From contig CM030363.1 in NCBI GenBank assembly GCA_017893485.1, positions 112,339,073 through 112,403,072 on the forward strand: DNA of 64,000 bases, in the 5' to 3' direction. The notes beneath the pieces were generated by a model. The model was given only the letters and a program-made list of their open reading frames with translations. It ran no database searches and was not told where the DNA came from. Of the stretch, positions 34,471 through 46,181 are shown piece by piece (position 1 is the first letter of the stretch; each line of letters opens with the position of its first letter). This stretch comes from Hemerocallis citrina (taxonomy: Eukaryota > Streptophyta > Magnoliopsida > Asparagales > Asphodelaceae). Made by a program: the position numbers and the translations under genes.

Positions 34471-35214
34471 TAAAAATTATATTTTTTATACTTTCAAGTT
34501 TTATAATGGGGAAAACTTCATGAAACATTTATATAATGTTATTAAAATCAATTGGGAGTTATTTCACATTATTCAAAAGTATTTTGAGAATTTTAAAGGT
34601 CAAATTTCATATATTCGTTAAGGATTGAATTCAAGATTTAGATAAAGAAGATGTATGAAACTAAAGATAATAAGAGTTGTTCTATAATGAAATTGAAGCT
34701 AAAATTTGAAATAGAAATAAAGAAGTTCTAGTGATGATTTTTTTAAAGAAGATTGGTATTAAAATAGTGATCTAATTAAAGAATGACTAACTACGAAGTT
34801 GTTTATAAGAAAATTTTTTTGTTTGAAGAAATTATTATTGGATGAGTTACAAAAGTTGAATACTTCATGTATTATAAACAAAAAAGTGGATAAAGAGAAT
34901 TGTTAAATAAAAGAGGAAATGTTTTTGTTGAGGTTCTTGATAACCTATTTGATCTCTAGAATGAGATGAGGTTGGAATCTAGAGGCTAGGCGAGACCCTT
35001 AGTAACCGGAATTTTGAATAATGAAAATTTGAGAACTAACTAGTGTAGGTTAAGTATCTCTTGAGAAGTAGCCAGTTTGGGCTAACTTTCTCTCGTGTTG
35101 ATTTAAGTCCAGTAGGGTAAGCTAGCTCTAGGTTGTGATGATTTTAATTAAAGCTTAAGAACAGGCACTAGGAGGAGATGTGATGAAGTATGGGCAAACG
35201 TGAGTATGAGGGTC

Positions 35215-35535
35215 TTGACAGCGCGGTGGGAGGTTATCTCCAGAATTATCGGAGCTGCGGCTCGTGATGGGAGATATTCCTTCAGAATTATCGGGATCGA
35301 GGCGACACTCATGGGGTATTTGTGTGATGAGGTACCGATGATAGCACGGTGTGGGTTTTGTCTTCAAAATTATCGGGGTGTAAGGCGTGATGGTCGAAAA
35401 TCACTCGCGGTGGCAGGACGACTCTCAAGAATTATCGGGGTCATAGCTCGAGCTGTGGGTATTTGCCTTCATAATTATCGGGGTTACGACTCACGGTGGG
35501 AGAGCGATACTCAAGAATTATCAGGGTGTTACTAG
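35215..35535 (+). repeat. Degenerate minisatellite in the LTR
   Basis: Six diverged units of about 50-65 bp, each with the core (A/C)A(G/A)AATTATCGG(G/A), near 35232, 35283, 35360, 35432, 35473 and 35512. Between them are variants of CTCG(C/T)GGTGGGA. Confidence 0.8.
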
Positions 35536-36660
35536 ATACTCACAGGATATCTAAACCTTACATTAGTCACCGTGGTAGTAATTCATAGCGAGGGATTTAA
35601 CCCTATAATGTGGAGTACGTAGGTGCTTGCCCTCGGACCTTCGTAGAGTGGGATGCATAGAATCCGAACAAGTATGCATTAGTGTCATTGTAGTATAACA
35701 TCTGCATTAGGTATTAAGTCATATCATACACTGACATGTTTAAGATAGTCTCTTTTTACACTTTATATGCATTCGAGTTTGTGGTTACTAATGTAAGAAA
35801 ATCGTTATATTATTACATAGCGAGGATCGTCGTTTTATAACATTGCGTCAGTTGTAAGCAACTGACGTGCCCACAGTTTTCTAGTGCAGGACTTGGATTA
35901 GCAAAAGGGCATGAAGATGTATTGATGCTACAGATTATTTTCATGATTAAAGTTGTTGATGTTAAATTGTATATTTCATGTTGTATTCATTCCGCTGTGT
36001 ACTCTGTAATAAACATGTGTATACTGAAATTTTTTTAATTTCCTTGTAAAATTGTACGAATTTGAAGTAAAAGATCTTGTTGTTCTACTAATTACATGTA
36101 AGTGGAATTCAGGGTGTTACACTTTTGTCTAGATATCTTAATTGACCACAAGGTATAGAGCGTGTCACCCTTGTATAGTTCAATCTTTGGTTTCTTAATG
36201 TCCAAGTAGACTTAATAAAACAAATGAGCTCAATATATCATATTGACTCATTTGAGCATGACCATGTATTTTCCAGTCTCACTCAATCAAGTGGCCCGTT
36301 GATATCGCTGATGTTATGTATGAGGAAAAATCATATCTAAGTCACTCACATCCCTCGGCATAATTTGTAGTATATCCAATATTCGAATTTATAATTTCCT
36401 TATTACAGGCAACGTTTGACGGCATTAAAACATATAACTTCTCGTGTAGGGAACCGTGGTGACTTCAAGTCAAATGGCTACGTACACCATGGTCACTGTG
36501 AGAACTGCTTATGACACTCACATAACAATCCATACAGCGTTCTCATGGTGGGTCAGTCCAGTTCATTATTATTCTAATATGTACCCATGTGAAGACTTGA
36601 TATCTCATATCCATGACCCATGAGAATACTCATCAGTCTTTGCTCACACTAGTCTCTATG

Positions 36661-36868
36661 TATTATCGTTGTCCTAATTCAAAATAATACTTGACTAGGG
36701 ATATTTAAGATTAGTGTTCTGATTTCAGTCAATAGGATCTCACAATCAAGTCATGCACTTGATATCATCGTTGTCCTAATGCACAATAATACTTGACTAG
36801 GGACATTTAAGATTAGTGTTCTGATTTCAGTCAATAGGATCTCACAATCAAGTCATGCACTTGATATC
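36661..36868. repeat. 107-bp tandem duplication in the copia solo LTR
   Basis: The stretch from ATCGTTGTCCTAAT to CATGCACTTGATATC is repeated head to tail with only a few changes (for example GGGATATTT against GGGACATTT). Confidence 0.9.
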
Positions 36869-37015
36869 CCATGATATTGAACTTACTATTCTAAGTACTG
36901 TTTTATGTTTATTTAATTAACAATACATATAATGCCTTAATAAGAAATAAATGTCATGATGCAATATAAACTAGTAATGTCAATACACAACTGGCCTCTA
37001 GGGCATACACTAACA

Positions 37016-38782
37016 CTTGCTTCGCCATGAGATCAGAGAATCACCAAGAAATAGATAGAACTTGTGGTAGACCATCTGGTAGTAGGATCACCCTCCCAAT
37101 CTGAATAAGAATATGTACTAAGCTCCATATTTGAGGTAGAATGCATGAATAATGAGCGAGTGCCCCGAAGATATCTGAGGATCCAAAGAAAAGCATTGTA
37201 GGAGCGGAAACAAACTGATTGATAATAATGACTGCATGAGAAATATCAGGTTTGGTCATGCATAAGTAGACAAGCTGTCCAAAAATCTGCCTGTATCTAG
37301 TGGGATCGGAAAGGAGCTCACCATCTATGGAATGAAGCTTCACGCGAAGCTCTAAGGGAGTATCTACTGATCGACTGTCAAAAAGACATGCAACAGAGAT
37401 AATATATGATGTGTAATTCTATTGAAAAATGAGTATCTCCTAAGATCTATGGGCAATCTCTAGACCCAAAAAGTAGCACAGTCTGTCAAGGTCTTTCATA
37501 TGGAACTACTGGTAAAGATATTTCTGGGTGGATGCAATGTCTGCAGGGTCATCCCTAGTAATGATCATATCATCAACATATAATAGTAGAAGTATAAACC
37601 CCTACGGTGATGACCGCATAAATATAGAGTGGTCCTGTGAACTCTGACTAAAACTAGCCCGTGTGATGACACGGTGAAAACACTCAAACCAAGCTCGGAG
37701 GGCATATTTTAGACAACATATATCTCGACATAGACAGCAAACATGAAGAGCATATGTGTTAAGGCCAGAAGGACGATGCATGTAAACAACCTCAGATAAG
37801 GTACCATAAAGAAAAATATTCTTCACGTCCATCTGGTATAACGACCACTAACGGATGGCGGCAACGGCAAGGAGAGTGCGAACTGTAGTTATGTGCAACT
37901 GGAGCAAAAATCTCATCATAATCAATGCAATGCTTCTGAGTAAATCCTCGGACAACTAGATGAGCCTTGTGCCACTCAATGGAGGCATCAGGTCGATATT
38001 TGACCTTGAAGACCCACTTGCAGCTAACAGGTTGGACGCCCACTGGCAGTGGAACAACATCCCAAGTGCCAGTCTGTTTAAATGTATTGTACACCTCTGC
38101 AATAACTTCCCGCCAGTCGGGATATCGAATTGCTTCCTGGTAGATTATGGGCTTACGTGTGGAGTGTGTAGTAGTGAAATATGCAACAAACCGTGGTGAG
38201 TAAGAATCTACGGTGGAAAAGCCAAATTAGTCAGAAGGAATAGTGGCATCAAGTGTATAACGTGCCGGTGGGATGTCTGAAGTGGAACGTGTAGACTGAA
38301 AGATCGATGGTGGATTGGTAGGGTGTGGGTGCGAGGCTGGTGGTATAGGTACATACAGTTGTGGGAATGCAGGTGGTGTGGGTGCATGATGTTGTGGTGA
38401 CGTATGTGGTGTCTCTATCGGACGTGTATTGTCTGTATGAGATGGGAAATGAGCCAAAGGAGTGTGATCGAAGGTAATGTGTGAAGATATGTCTGGAGAG
38501 TTAAGCCCAACATTGTGGTATCGAGAAAGTTAGTATCCTCGGGAGAGGTCAAATAGTAAGGAGAGTATTCCACAAAGGAGTCATGTCGAAAAAAACGATA
38601 CGACCCGCTGAAGGATCAAAACAACAATATCCTTTATGTTTTGAACTAATACCTAGGTAAACGCACATAGTAGCACGAGCGTGAGCTTTATGCACTCAAT
38701 GGGAGTGAGAAGGACGTAATATGTGCACCCAAAAATATGGTGCATACTGAGTCCGATGGTAAGTGATGAAAAGCCTCATAAG
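37016..38782 (-). pseudogene. Copia reverse transcriptase and RNase H N-terminal part
   Basis: On the minus strand, from high to low coordinate: the RT opening (GTWDVVPLPVGVQPVSCKWV, RGFTQKHCIDYDEIFAPVA), MDVKNIFLYGTLSEVVYM, the catalytic YVDDMIIT (around 37575) and FGQLVYLCMTKPDISHAV, ending in RNase H (GDSLISW). This is standard copia RT order. Upstream (38100-38780) a Pro/His/Thr-rich linker joins integrase to RT. Several frameshifts and stops separate the pieces. Confidence 0.88.
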
Positions 38783-39164
38783 TGTAACGCCACGAGCCCC
38801 GCACAGCTCTGCACACGACTATGTGTGCCCGCATGCGAAAAATAGATCCTATCAAGTGACACCATAGGCTTGCCTCACAAAGGAGATAGCTTTCAGGTAC
38901 CTATTGATCATTGGCTATTCTATCTATACACACAACATCACAATCCCACACTGATGTGAGATTAATTAGTCCACATAGAGCCCACCCCACACATGAGCTT
39001 CTCACGCGCACCAACACAACACACAGCAGCAACCCTCTTTCCTGGGCACCACCTGCCACCTCCACCTCACATGGAGCGTGCATCCACACTCTTGTCATAT
39101 TATCTTGGCCCAATCCCTATACAACCAAACCCATAATCTATCTATAGGCCCAACTACCCCCTAC

Positions 39165-39291
<127 letters not shown>

Positions 39292-39808
39292 ATCCACATA
39301 ATACTATATATATACACCTTGAGTATAGGGTGTATACAGCCACACACCACACCTTAAGAACTCAACATCCTCGCTAAGCCTGGGACCCGCAAGCTAATAC
39401 AGGATCGACTTTCTAGCCGATGTGGAGAGAAGTATCCTGATTTTGCTAGTGTACAGCCCTACCCGGAACTCTGGCTATCCGCAAGTGTACACCGCTAGCT
39501 CCATCTCAGGCACACATCTTAAACACGATCGATGTCGAAAGTCGGCTTTGATACTATTTGTAATGCTCGAGCCCCGTTCAGTTGCGCACGCGGCTACATA
39601 TGCGCGCACGCAAAAAGTAGATCCTAACAACTGCCCACTACGGGCTTATCTCACAAAAGGTGCTATAGCTTTTGGGTACCTATTGATCATAAGCTATTCT
39701 ATCTATACACACAACATCATAATCCCCAACCTATGTGGGATTAATTTTTTAACATACAGCCCACCCCCCCTACGTAAGCCTCTCACGTGCGCCAGCAACC
39801 AAGCCCAT

Positions 39809-39810
<2 letters not shown>

Positions 39811-39893
<83 letters not shown>
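39811..39893. repeat. (AT)n microsatellite in the right TRIM LTR
   Basis: About 80 bp of pure (AT)n at the equivalent LTR position, followed by a duplicated ATTAAGTACGGGGTATT. Confidence 0.95.
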
Positions 39894-39895
<2 letters not shown>

Positions 39896-39934
39896 CATTA
39901 AGTACGGGGTATTCATTAAGTACGGGGTATTATA

Positions 39935-40380
39935 ATAAGGTGTCTCGTACCAGATAAGGTAGACGATAGAGTGATGTTAATGAGGCTAATAGAGGTCATG
40001 ACAGCTTCATCCTAGAAAGAACATGGAACGGAATGGGAGAGTAAAAGAGCGTGATCCGTCTCAAGAATGTGACGATGCTTGCATTCAGCTACAACATTTT
40101 TCTCATGTGTGTGAGGGCATGATTGGTGAAAAAGTGTGACATGAGACTGAATGATGGATCTCATAGTAGTGGAAGTGTACTCACGAGCACCATCTGAGCA
40201 AAAATTCTTGATGCGCACACCGAACTGAGTGTGAATCATGGTGTAATGACTTGGTAAATATTAGGATTCTCATATTGTTGGTGCATAAGAAAAATCTATG
40301 TATATTGAGTGAAGTCATCAATGAAGGCAACATAATAGAGATAGCCTTTGCACGACAGTACAAGAGATGGTCCCCACATG
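39935..40380 (-). pseudogene. Copia integrase core
   Basis: Reads IHTQFGVRIKNFCSDGAREY, FHQSCPHTHEKN and VAECKHRHILE. The Asp in CSDGAREY and the Glu in AECKHRHILE are two of the three catalytic acids. Integrase inserts the cDNA. Frames change near 40240, and the core is separated from its C-terminal part by the TRIM element. Confidence 0.85.
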
Positions 40381-41037
40381 TCAGAATGAACAAGTTGAAA
40401 AAAGATGGGTGGTCAGAGAAGTGCTTTTGTAATTAAAAGGGAGTGTGATGTATTTGGCCAAATAACAACCCTGACAATCAGACAAATGTATAAAAGAAAG
40501 GTGACCAAGTGCACCACTATGAGCTAAAGTCTTGAGTTGAGACTCCAGAACATGAGCTAAATGTCTGTGCCATAGATCAGTATAAGAGGACACAACACCA
40601 GAAAAATTAGGATGAGATGTAAGTACATGTAGAAAATCTAGATGATATACACGAGCCTGCCGATTAGCACACCCAACTTCCTTACCAGTGTGTGAATCGG
40701 TAACAGAACAACCTAAAGAATCAAATGTAACGACAAGACCAATATCGCACAATGCACTAATGGAAATAAGGTTCATGGATAAATTAGGAGCATAAAGAAC
40801 ATAACGTAATGTGAGAGTGAGAGAGCTAATTGACACTGAGTGTATAGTGAGAAGTTGTGAGCCATCAGCTGTTTGAAGGGATGGAGAGTGAGAGAAAAGT
40901 GCAATGCTAGTGGTGAGCAGTGTATAATTACTAGTAATACGATGTGATGCTCCAGAATCTAAAATCAAGAAAGATTTTATACCAAGAGTAACAGAGAATG
41001 TTGGGGCAGAGGGACCAGCAGTGATAGACTGAACCAA
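40381..41037 (-). pseudogene. Copia protease and GAG-pre-integrase domain
   Basis: Begins with the aspartic protease (FLILDSGASHRITSN), then the typical LQTADGSQL and LRYVLYAPNLSMNLISISAL, and the pre-integrase zinc module (DLWHRHLAHV, CQGCYLAKY). This open stretch of over 200 residues is the best preserved part of the element. In copia elements protease precedes integrase and RT, as here. Confidence 0.9.
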
Positions 41038-41784
41038 GAGTTAGAGTTCCAGCTGAACTAGGCGATGTTGAAGATTGGCCCAATCAGCAGGATATGGCAA
41101 GGCCGGAGTCAGTCATGGTTGAAGATGTAAGGGAAGAAGTACTACGAGGAGAAATGAGATCGGTGGTGTTGTGGTAGAGATCAAAATGAGGACGAAGATG
41201 TCACTAGTGTCGTGGTTGGATAGGGAGCCGGATGGTGCTACTGATATCGGAAGAAAGGGTAGGGCAGGGTTAGGGATGATTATGAGATGAGGGAGGAGGT
41301 CGGAATTAGGATGATGGCAGCACTGCTTCTGTCTGAATCTGGATGGTAATCGAGCTGTGAGAGAAAAGGAAGAGAAAGAGGTAGAAGTGGGAAAGTCGGT
41401 GGAGACTGAAAGATACTACGAAATTGGGGTTCAATTGGAGATGTTCCAGTACCTGCAAATTTTTTCCGGCCTTTTTTTGGCTTTTTTTAAAGATGACGAC
41501 GAACGGCTGTGGTGACCGGCGGTGGCGACAAGCAGCGGTCAACAGCAACAAACGAACGAGAGGAAGGAGAGGGAGGTTTAGGGTTAGGAGTTTAGGTTTG
41601 GATTGGGAAAAGGGTTTGTATTTCGGGTGTGGCTTTAGGGTAGGGTTTTCGGGTTTGGATCCAGGTTTTTTTTTTTTTTTGAAAACATGAACGGGTTTCG
41701 GGTATTAGGGAAATCGAGTCGGGTTTCGGGTTTGGGTTCAATTATGAGTATTTGGGAAATAGGGTTAAGGTTGGAGTGTGAAGG
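41038..41784 (-). pseudogene. Degenerate copia gag region, distal part
   Basis: Lies between protease and the next insertion, but with no clear zinc knuckle and many stops. It is assigned by position only, and continues at 45241-45796 once the inserted solo LTR is removed. Confidence 0.45.
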
Positions 41785-42832
41785 TGTCACGCCCCGCTTC
41801 CCAAAAATACGGAATACGAGCACGTAACATTTCCCCAGTGAATGACTAACGTCACCTATAAGTTGTTTATTCGATTAACTCAACAATATAATCAATACAG
41901 AACAAATGTGCAGGCAATAATAATAATCTCATGAACAAGAATACTTGGAATGAAGTAATGAAAATATCCAAATACAATAATAATAATCTATCATCTGGAA
42001 ACAATAATAAAATCCGGGACATAAGCCCAAAACAATAATAATCCAATCCAAAATAATAACAAGTCTCAATACATTAAGTTTATTAAAGCAATAAGCAATT
42101 AGAAAGCAGTAGTCTTCAGAATATTTGTTCTCCAATTCCAGCAGGCAGTTTTCGTTCATTACCTGTATACACTTCATCTAAAAAAGGGAGAAAATTTGTC
42201 CTTAAAGCAAGTCATGGATAGCAAGTAGAAAAAGCAGGGAAAAATGGAATAACGGTATAGCAATGAATCAATAGATCAATAGAAATCAATAACATGGGAC
42301 AATAATCATGATAATCGATGCAATGGCTATAAACAATAATGCAATATTCGGTGATGGTAATCAATGATCAATAACGGTAAAACTTAGCCAATATTTGATA
42401 TCAATAGAAACAATGATGAACAATATGCAGTGTCGATGTCGTATGATCCTTAAGTCTATTAATCATTTTAATCCTAACTAATGCATGTACTACTGCATCC
42501 CATACTACAGGTTCGATGCATACAATCAATGTCGTTTTAGACTTTAGTGGAAGATTCTATAGATCATGTACTGGGTATGATGACGATAACAATATAATAC
42601 GGGCCATGTGTAATATCTTATATGATGACGATAACAATAATAACACGGGCCATCATCCGAGTACAATCCTCATATCATCAACTACTCTAGTCAGTCCCTT
42701 AAACCCCGGCTTGTTAATTATTTATCGATGCAACATTACAATATGCAATTGGAGACATGAGATGAACAATAGTATCAATAGGGGAAACGATAGGGTGATA
42801 ATATGAAATAGGACAATTAGAATGATGACAAT

Positions 42833-42932
42833 AACTCATTAGGATCATGCAATGCGACATACAATAACTCATTAGGATCATGCAATGCGACATACAATAA
42901 CTCATTAGGATCATGCAATGCGACATACATAC
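42833..42932. repeat. 33-bp unit repeated three times
   Basis: Three identical head-to-tail copies of a 33-bp unit containing AATAACTCATTAGGATCATG. The related LTR at 57041 has one copy (near 58870), so the expansion is specific to this insertion. Confidence 0.92.
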
Positions 42933-44587
42933 ATTAACTTGTGCAATAGTACAACATAGAAATAATTAATCTATTAAAAAGTGGAATCTAAAATTCTGGA
43001 CAGCAAGCGCAGTCTGCACAAAAATGTAGTTTTCCGCTGACTCATAAATCGAAAGTTGAATCCATCAGAAAATATGGAAATTAGACTTCTACATGGTTCC
43101 AACGCATATTTAAAGTTCAAATTCCGACAACAGTAGCTAGGTCAAACACATGATTCTTTACAGGTTTTATGTTCAGGCAGAAATTTGACATCTTGTTAAT
43201 TTAATTTTTAGAATTAGCAAAAACTCATTATTAAAATCAGTAAATATTTTTTCTAGACTCCTAAACATATTAATCAACAATCTGAAAATTTTCAGATTAA
43301 AATTTTGTCATTTGATCAGAATTTTTACTGTTTAAACATGAAGGGCACGAGAATCTGAAAATCTGAAAGTAAAAGACACAGCTGTAGTAAAATGGGCATA
43401 ACTTTTGCTACACAACTCGGAATTCAAAAATTCAAGACATTCTGGAAACTAGAAAGATAAGACTACAATTCATATTCAGAAAGTATTTTATTTTAAGATC
43501 TTTTACTGGTTCAAAAATAGCAGTTAACATTCAGGTCAGCAAGCATATACAGGATTTGTGTAGTTTTTCTTGAAAATAAATTAATTAGACTATATATGCA
43601 TCGATTCTTTAGTCAATAAATTGTGCAATCAACATGATGGATTTCAAAACATGATAAATAAAACTAGAACACTCTCATACATCAATTTATCATCAATCAA
43701 CCATCAACGAGTAAACAATATACAACCTAGCAATGGTCTCTACAATAGTTTATTTCTGTGACGATTATATGAACAACCCTATTGTCAATTCTATATGCAC
43801 TCATGAAAGATCCAAAATTTAGACTCAAAAGTGGCACAATGTCACCAATATTGGGGTTAGCTCATGTAAACCCTCAATTGACCCAACGAAGAGATGAACG
43901 CAGGATAATACGATAACAAAGAGATCTTCTTGCAAGAGTTTCAACAAAACTTGAATTTGATACAATTAGCAGTTCAAGAAGACAGTGACTTGCCTGTTAG
44001 ATGGTGAAAACGAATACCAAGAATAATGGGATAAGGATCCCGAAGCAACAAACTCACGAACTAGCAAAATCCCCAATAGCACGTGCGATATGCGTGCAAT
44101 AAAGAGCCAAATCAATACAGCACACAAAGAGACAAAGCCACAACAGCAAACACAGAGACTTTAGCAACCACAGCATGCAAGGCCAGCGGCGGCGGTGCTG
44201 GCGACCAGGTGGCATTGACGGTAGTCGACGGGCGGCAAGGGTGGCGCTATCGGCGGTGGTCGCCAATCGAAAACAGGGAGAGCATGGAGGGGGGTTTCGG
44301 GGCTCTGTCATTGACGTTGAGATAGGGAAGGAAGAGACGGGGGGAGTTTTGGCAATGTGCCGGCTTTGGGGGTCGACGACAGGGAGGTCGGCATCGACTG
44401 GAGGCATTGGGTGACGAGGGATGGCCGGAGTTGGTCGGGGAAGAAGATCGGAGAAGGAACAGGGGATGGGTTCACCGGTTTGGGCGGGAAACACACAGTG
44501 GAAGAGAGAGAATGGGGGAGAAAGGAGAGAGAATTGACGGCTAGAGTTTCGATTTATGTGCAATTTTTAGGGTTTGTACCAGGGTTG

Positions 44588-44595
44588 TATTTATA
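44588..44595 (-). promoter_or_regulatory. TATA box of the second-family LTR
   Basis: TATAAATA on the minus strand, just upstream of the GC-rich leader. The same arrangement is at 57338-57345 in the plus-strand copy. Confidence 0.55.
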
Positions 44596-45240
44596 GGGTA
44601 CAATTAGGGTACTGGGTTGGTGAATTAGGGTTAAGAACAAATGAAATTGGGTTTTATGGTTCAATTAAGAGATAGATCAAAATTAATAGGGTTTAAATAA
44701 AAACGCCCACAATTCAATAAAAGAAAAAAAATAGGATTAATAAGAAAATAGTTCTTTTAAGAAAAACAAAGAATTCCATGAACAAAAATCTAAATCCAAA
44801 TGAATAAATAAGTAATACAATAAATATAAACTGGCTGGAAAATAAATCGGAATTCGCCAAGAAAATTAGATCAAGTACGAAAACCAAATAATTCGTTAAA
44901 TGTACTTTAATTAAATAAGCAAGGAATAACAATTAATAGTTATAATTATAAAAGTAATAAAATCATACAATAAAATAATTATTCGGGTTTAACAATTTTT
45001 ATTAAAATAATCCAATAATAATAATATATATGATTTGGGCCCAAATATGATTAACCGATAAATTAAGATTATAAAACAAGTTTAAAATACACCATCTTTA
45101 GAAATAATATAATTTTCGATTGGAAAATATTTTAATAAAGAAATACCAAGACGAATTTAACACAAAATAAATTTATCAATAATTGAAATACAGAAAATAT
45201 TCAGAAAATATGTATTTACGGGAATGGGGGTTATAGAAGG

Positions 45241-45796
45241 TTAGGGAGAAACTGTGGCGGCGAGGTAGGGAGGTCGGGGATTTTTCGGCGGGGTTGGCGG
45301 ATAGGGTTTGGGTAGGATGAATGGGTGGCGGGATAGGATGGAAAATGATTGAGTTTCAGCTTCTATTACAGCTAGGAGATGGATGGCTGATGAAGAAGAT
45401 GGTGTCGGAGATGCTTCTGTTGGGTTTTTTGATGAAGTTCGATAGGTTATTAGAGATGGCAGAGGTCAACGAGGATGGGTTTCGGGAGATGGCAGAGGTC
45501 AACGAAGATGGGTTTCGGGAGAGGTCGATGGGGTGATGGAGGTTTGTTGCTGTTGTCGACGAGGTCAATGGGTGGATGTTGTTGATGCCGCACATTTGAA
45601 GATGGGTTGATGCTGACGCTGTAGATGTTGATGCTACTGAATAATTTAGTATTTAATGTTGATCCTGTTGAAGATGGGTTCATGCTGCACATTTTGTTGT
45701 TGACTCTTGCTATTGTTGATGATGGCAACAAGAAAAGAAAAGAAAATAAATTTGTGTAATTTGGGTTAGGGATTAGTGAGAGAGAATGAAATTACT
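45241..45796 (-). pseudogene. Degenerate copia gag region, proximal part
   Basis: Between the inserted LTR and the primer site. One stretch of about 90 codons (45450-45731) holds an imperfect direct repeat (LPKPIFVDLCH, LPKPILVDLCH) derived from a 30-bp duplication near 45460-45520. No Gag motif is certain. Confidence 0.4.
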
Positions 45797-45808
45797 GCTC
45801 TGATACCA
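45797..45808 (-). other. Primer-binding site of the copia element
   Basis: The minus strand reads TGGTATCAGAGC, complementary to initiator Met tRNA, directly adjoining the 5' LTR. Confidence 0.9.
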
Positions 45809-45946
45809 TGTTAAGGTTAACAGAGAGATTGAAAACTGTTATTTGATTAATTATAACTAATTACAATGTTTCCTATATATAGGGAGAACCAAATACTAAA
45901 ACTAGTACATATTCCAATATGAGACTAAATATATGACATAATATCA
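45809..45946 (-). repeat. 5' LTR of the copia element
   Basis: 138 bp, TGTTAAGGTTAACAG...ATAATATCA. It differs from the 3' LTR by about a dozen substitutions plus small indels. Confidence 0.8.
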
Positions 45947-45948
45947 TG

Positions 45949-46181
45949 CAACCACACATTTACTTCATCTTCTAGATCTTTCTCTTCGACTCCACCTTTC
46001 ACTAGATATTTTCACAACTCCTAGATATTTCTACCATAATTTAGATATTTCTACAACTCTTTAGATATTTACAGAAGATTCCAGCCTTTGAATTACAAAT
46101 TATACTATAACAATGGTGAGGTTCACCAACAAGAATCCAGTGAAGGCTTGATGGCCTACGTTAACCTGACATCAATACTTT
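45949..46181. repeat. Right copy of the duplicated flank
   Basis: Matches 31064-31296 at roughly 90% by eye. The remainder of the duplicate reappears at 47873-47925. Confidence 0.8.

Larger units (their letters stand above)
32628..36121 (+). mobile_element. Ty3-type solo LTR inside the copia solo LTR
   Basis: Starts TGTAACACCCCGCAAAATT and ends AGGGTGTTACA with perfect CTTTT TSDs (32623-32627, 36122-36126). Its start is the reverse of the right end at 18233, so it is the same family as the solo LTR 3596-18233 in the opposite orientation. It has a TATA box, two tRNA-like blocks and a minisatellite. No coding. Confidence 0.92.
31921..37015 (-). mobile_element. Copia-type solo LTR inserted in the RNase H gene
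   Basis: On the minus strand it begins TGTTAGTGTATGCCCTAGAGG, a start I associate with plant copia LTRs, and ends CAAAACCTAACT (last A changed to T). TTTGC (31916-31920) and CTTGC (37016-37020) fit a TSD with one change, and the RNase H frame resumes on either side (GDSLISWRSK to the right, KKHAVVACFSTEAE to the left). After subtraction of the inserted LTR it is about 1.6 kb, with no coding. It holds an internal 107-bp tandem duplication. Confidence 0.85.
41785..45235 (-). mobile_element. Ty3-type solo LTR, second family
   Basis: Starts TGTCACGCCCCGC and ends GGGGGTTATA (a mutated ...GTTACA), with perfect GAAGG TSDs (41780-41784, 45236-45240). It is the same family as the LTR at 57041-60041 in the opposite orientation (shared TTCCCAAAAATACG and many internal blocks). 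A TATA box is at 44588-44595 (minus). Downstream a GC-rich leader (44054-44563) is open for about 169 codons without a recognisable domain. Confidence 0.9.

Noticed and set aside
35200..35535. 111-codon plus-strand open frame in the solo LTR
   Set aside because: It is the translation of the degenerate minisatellite.
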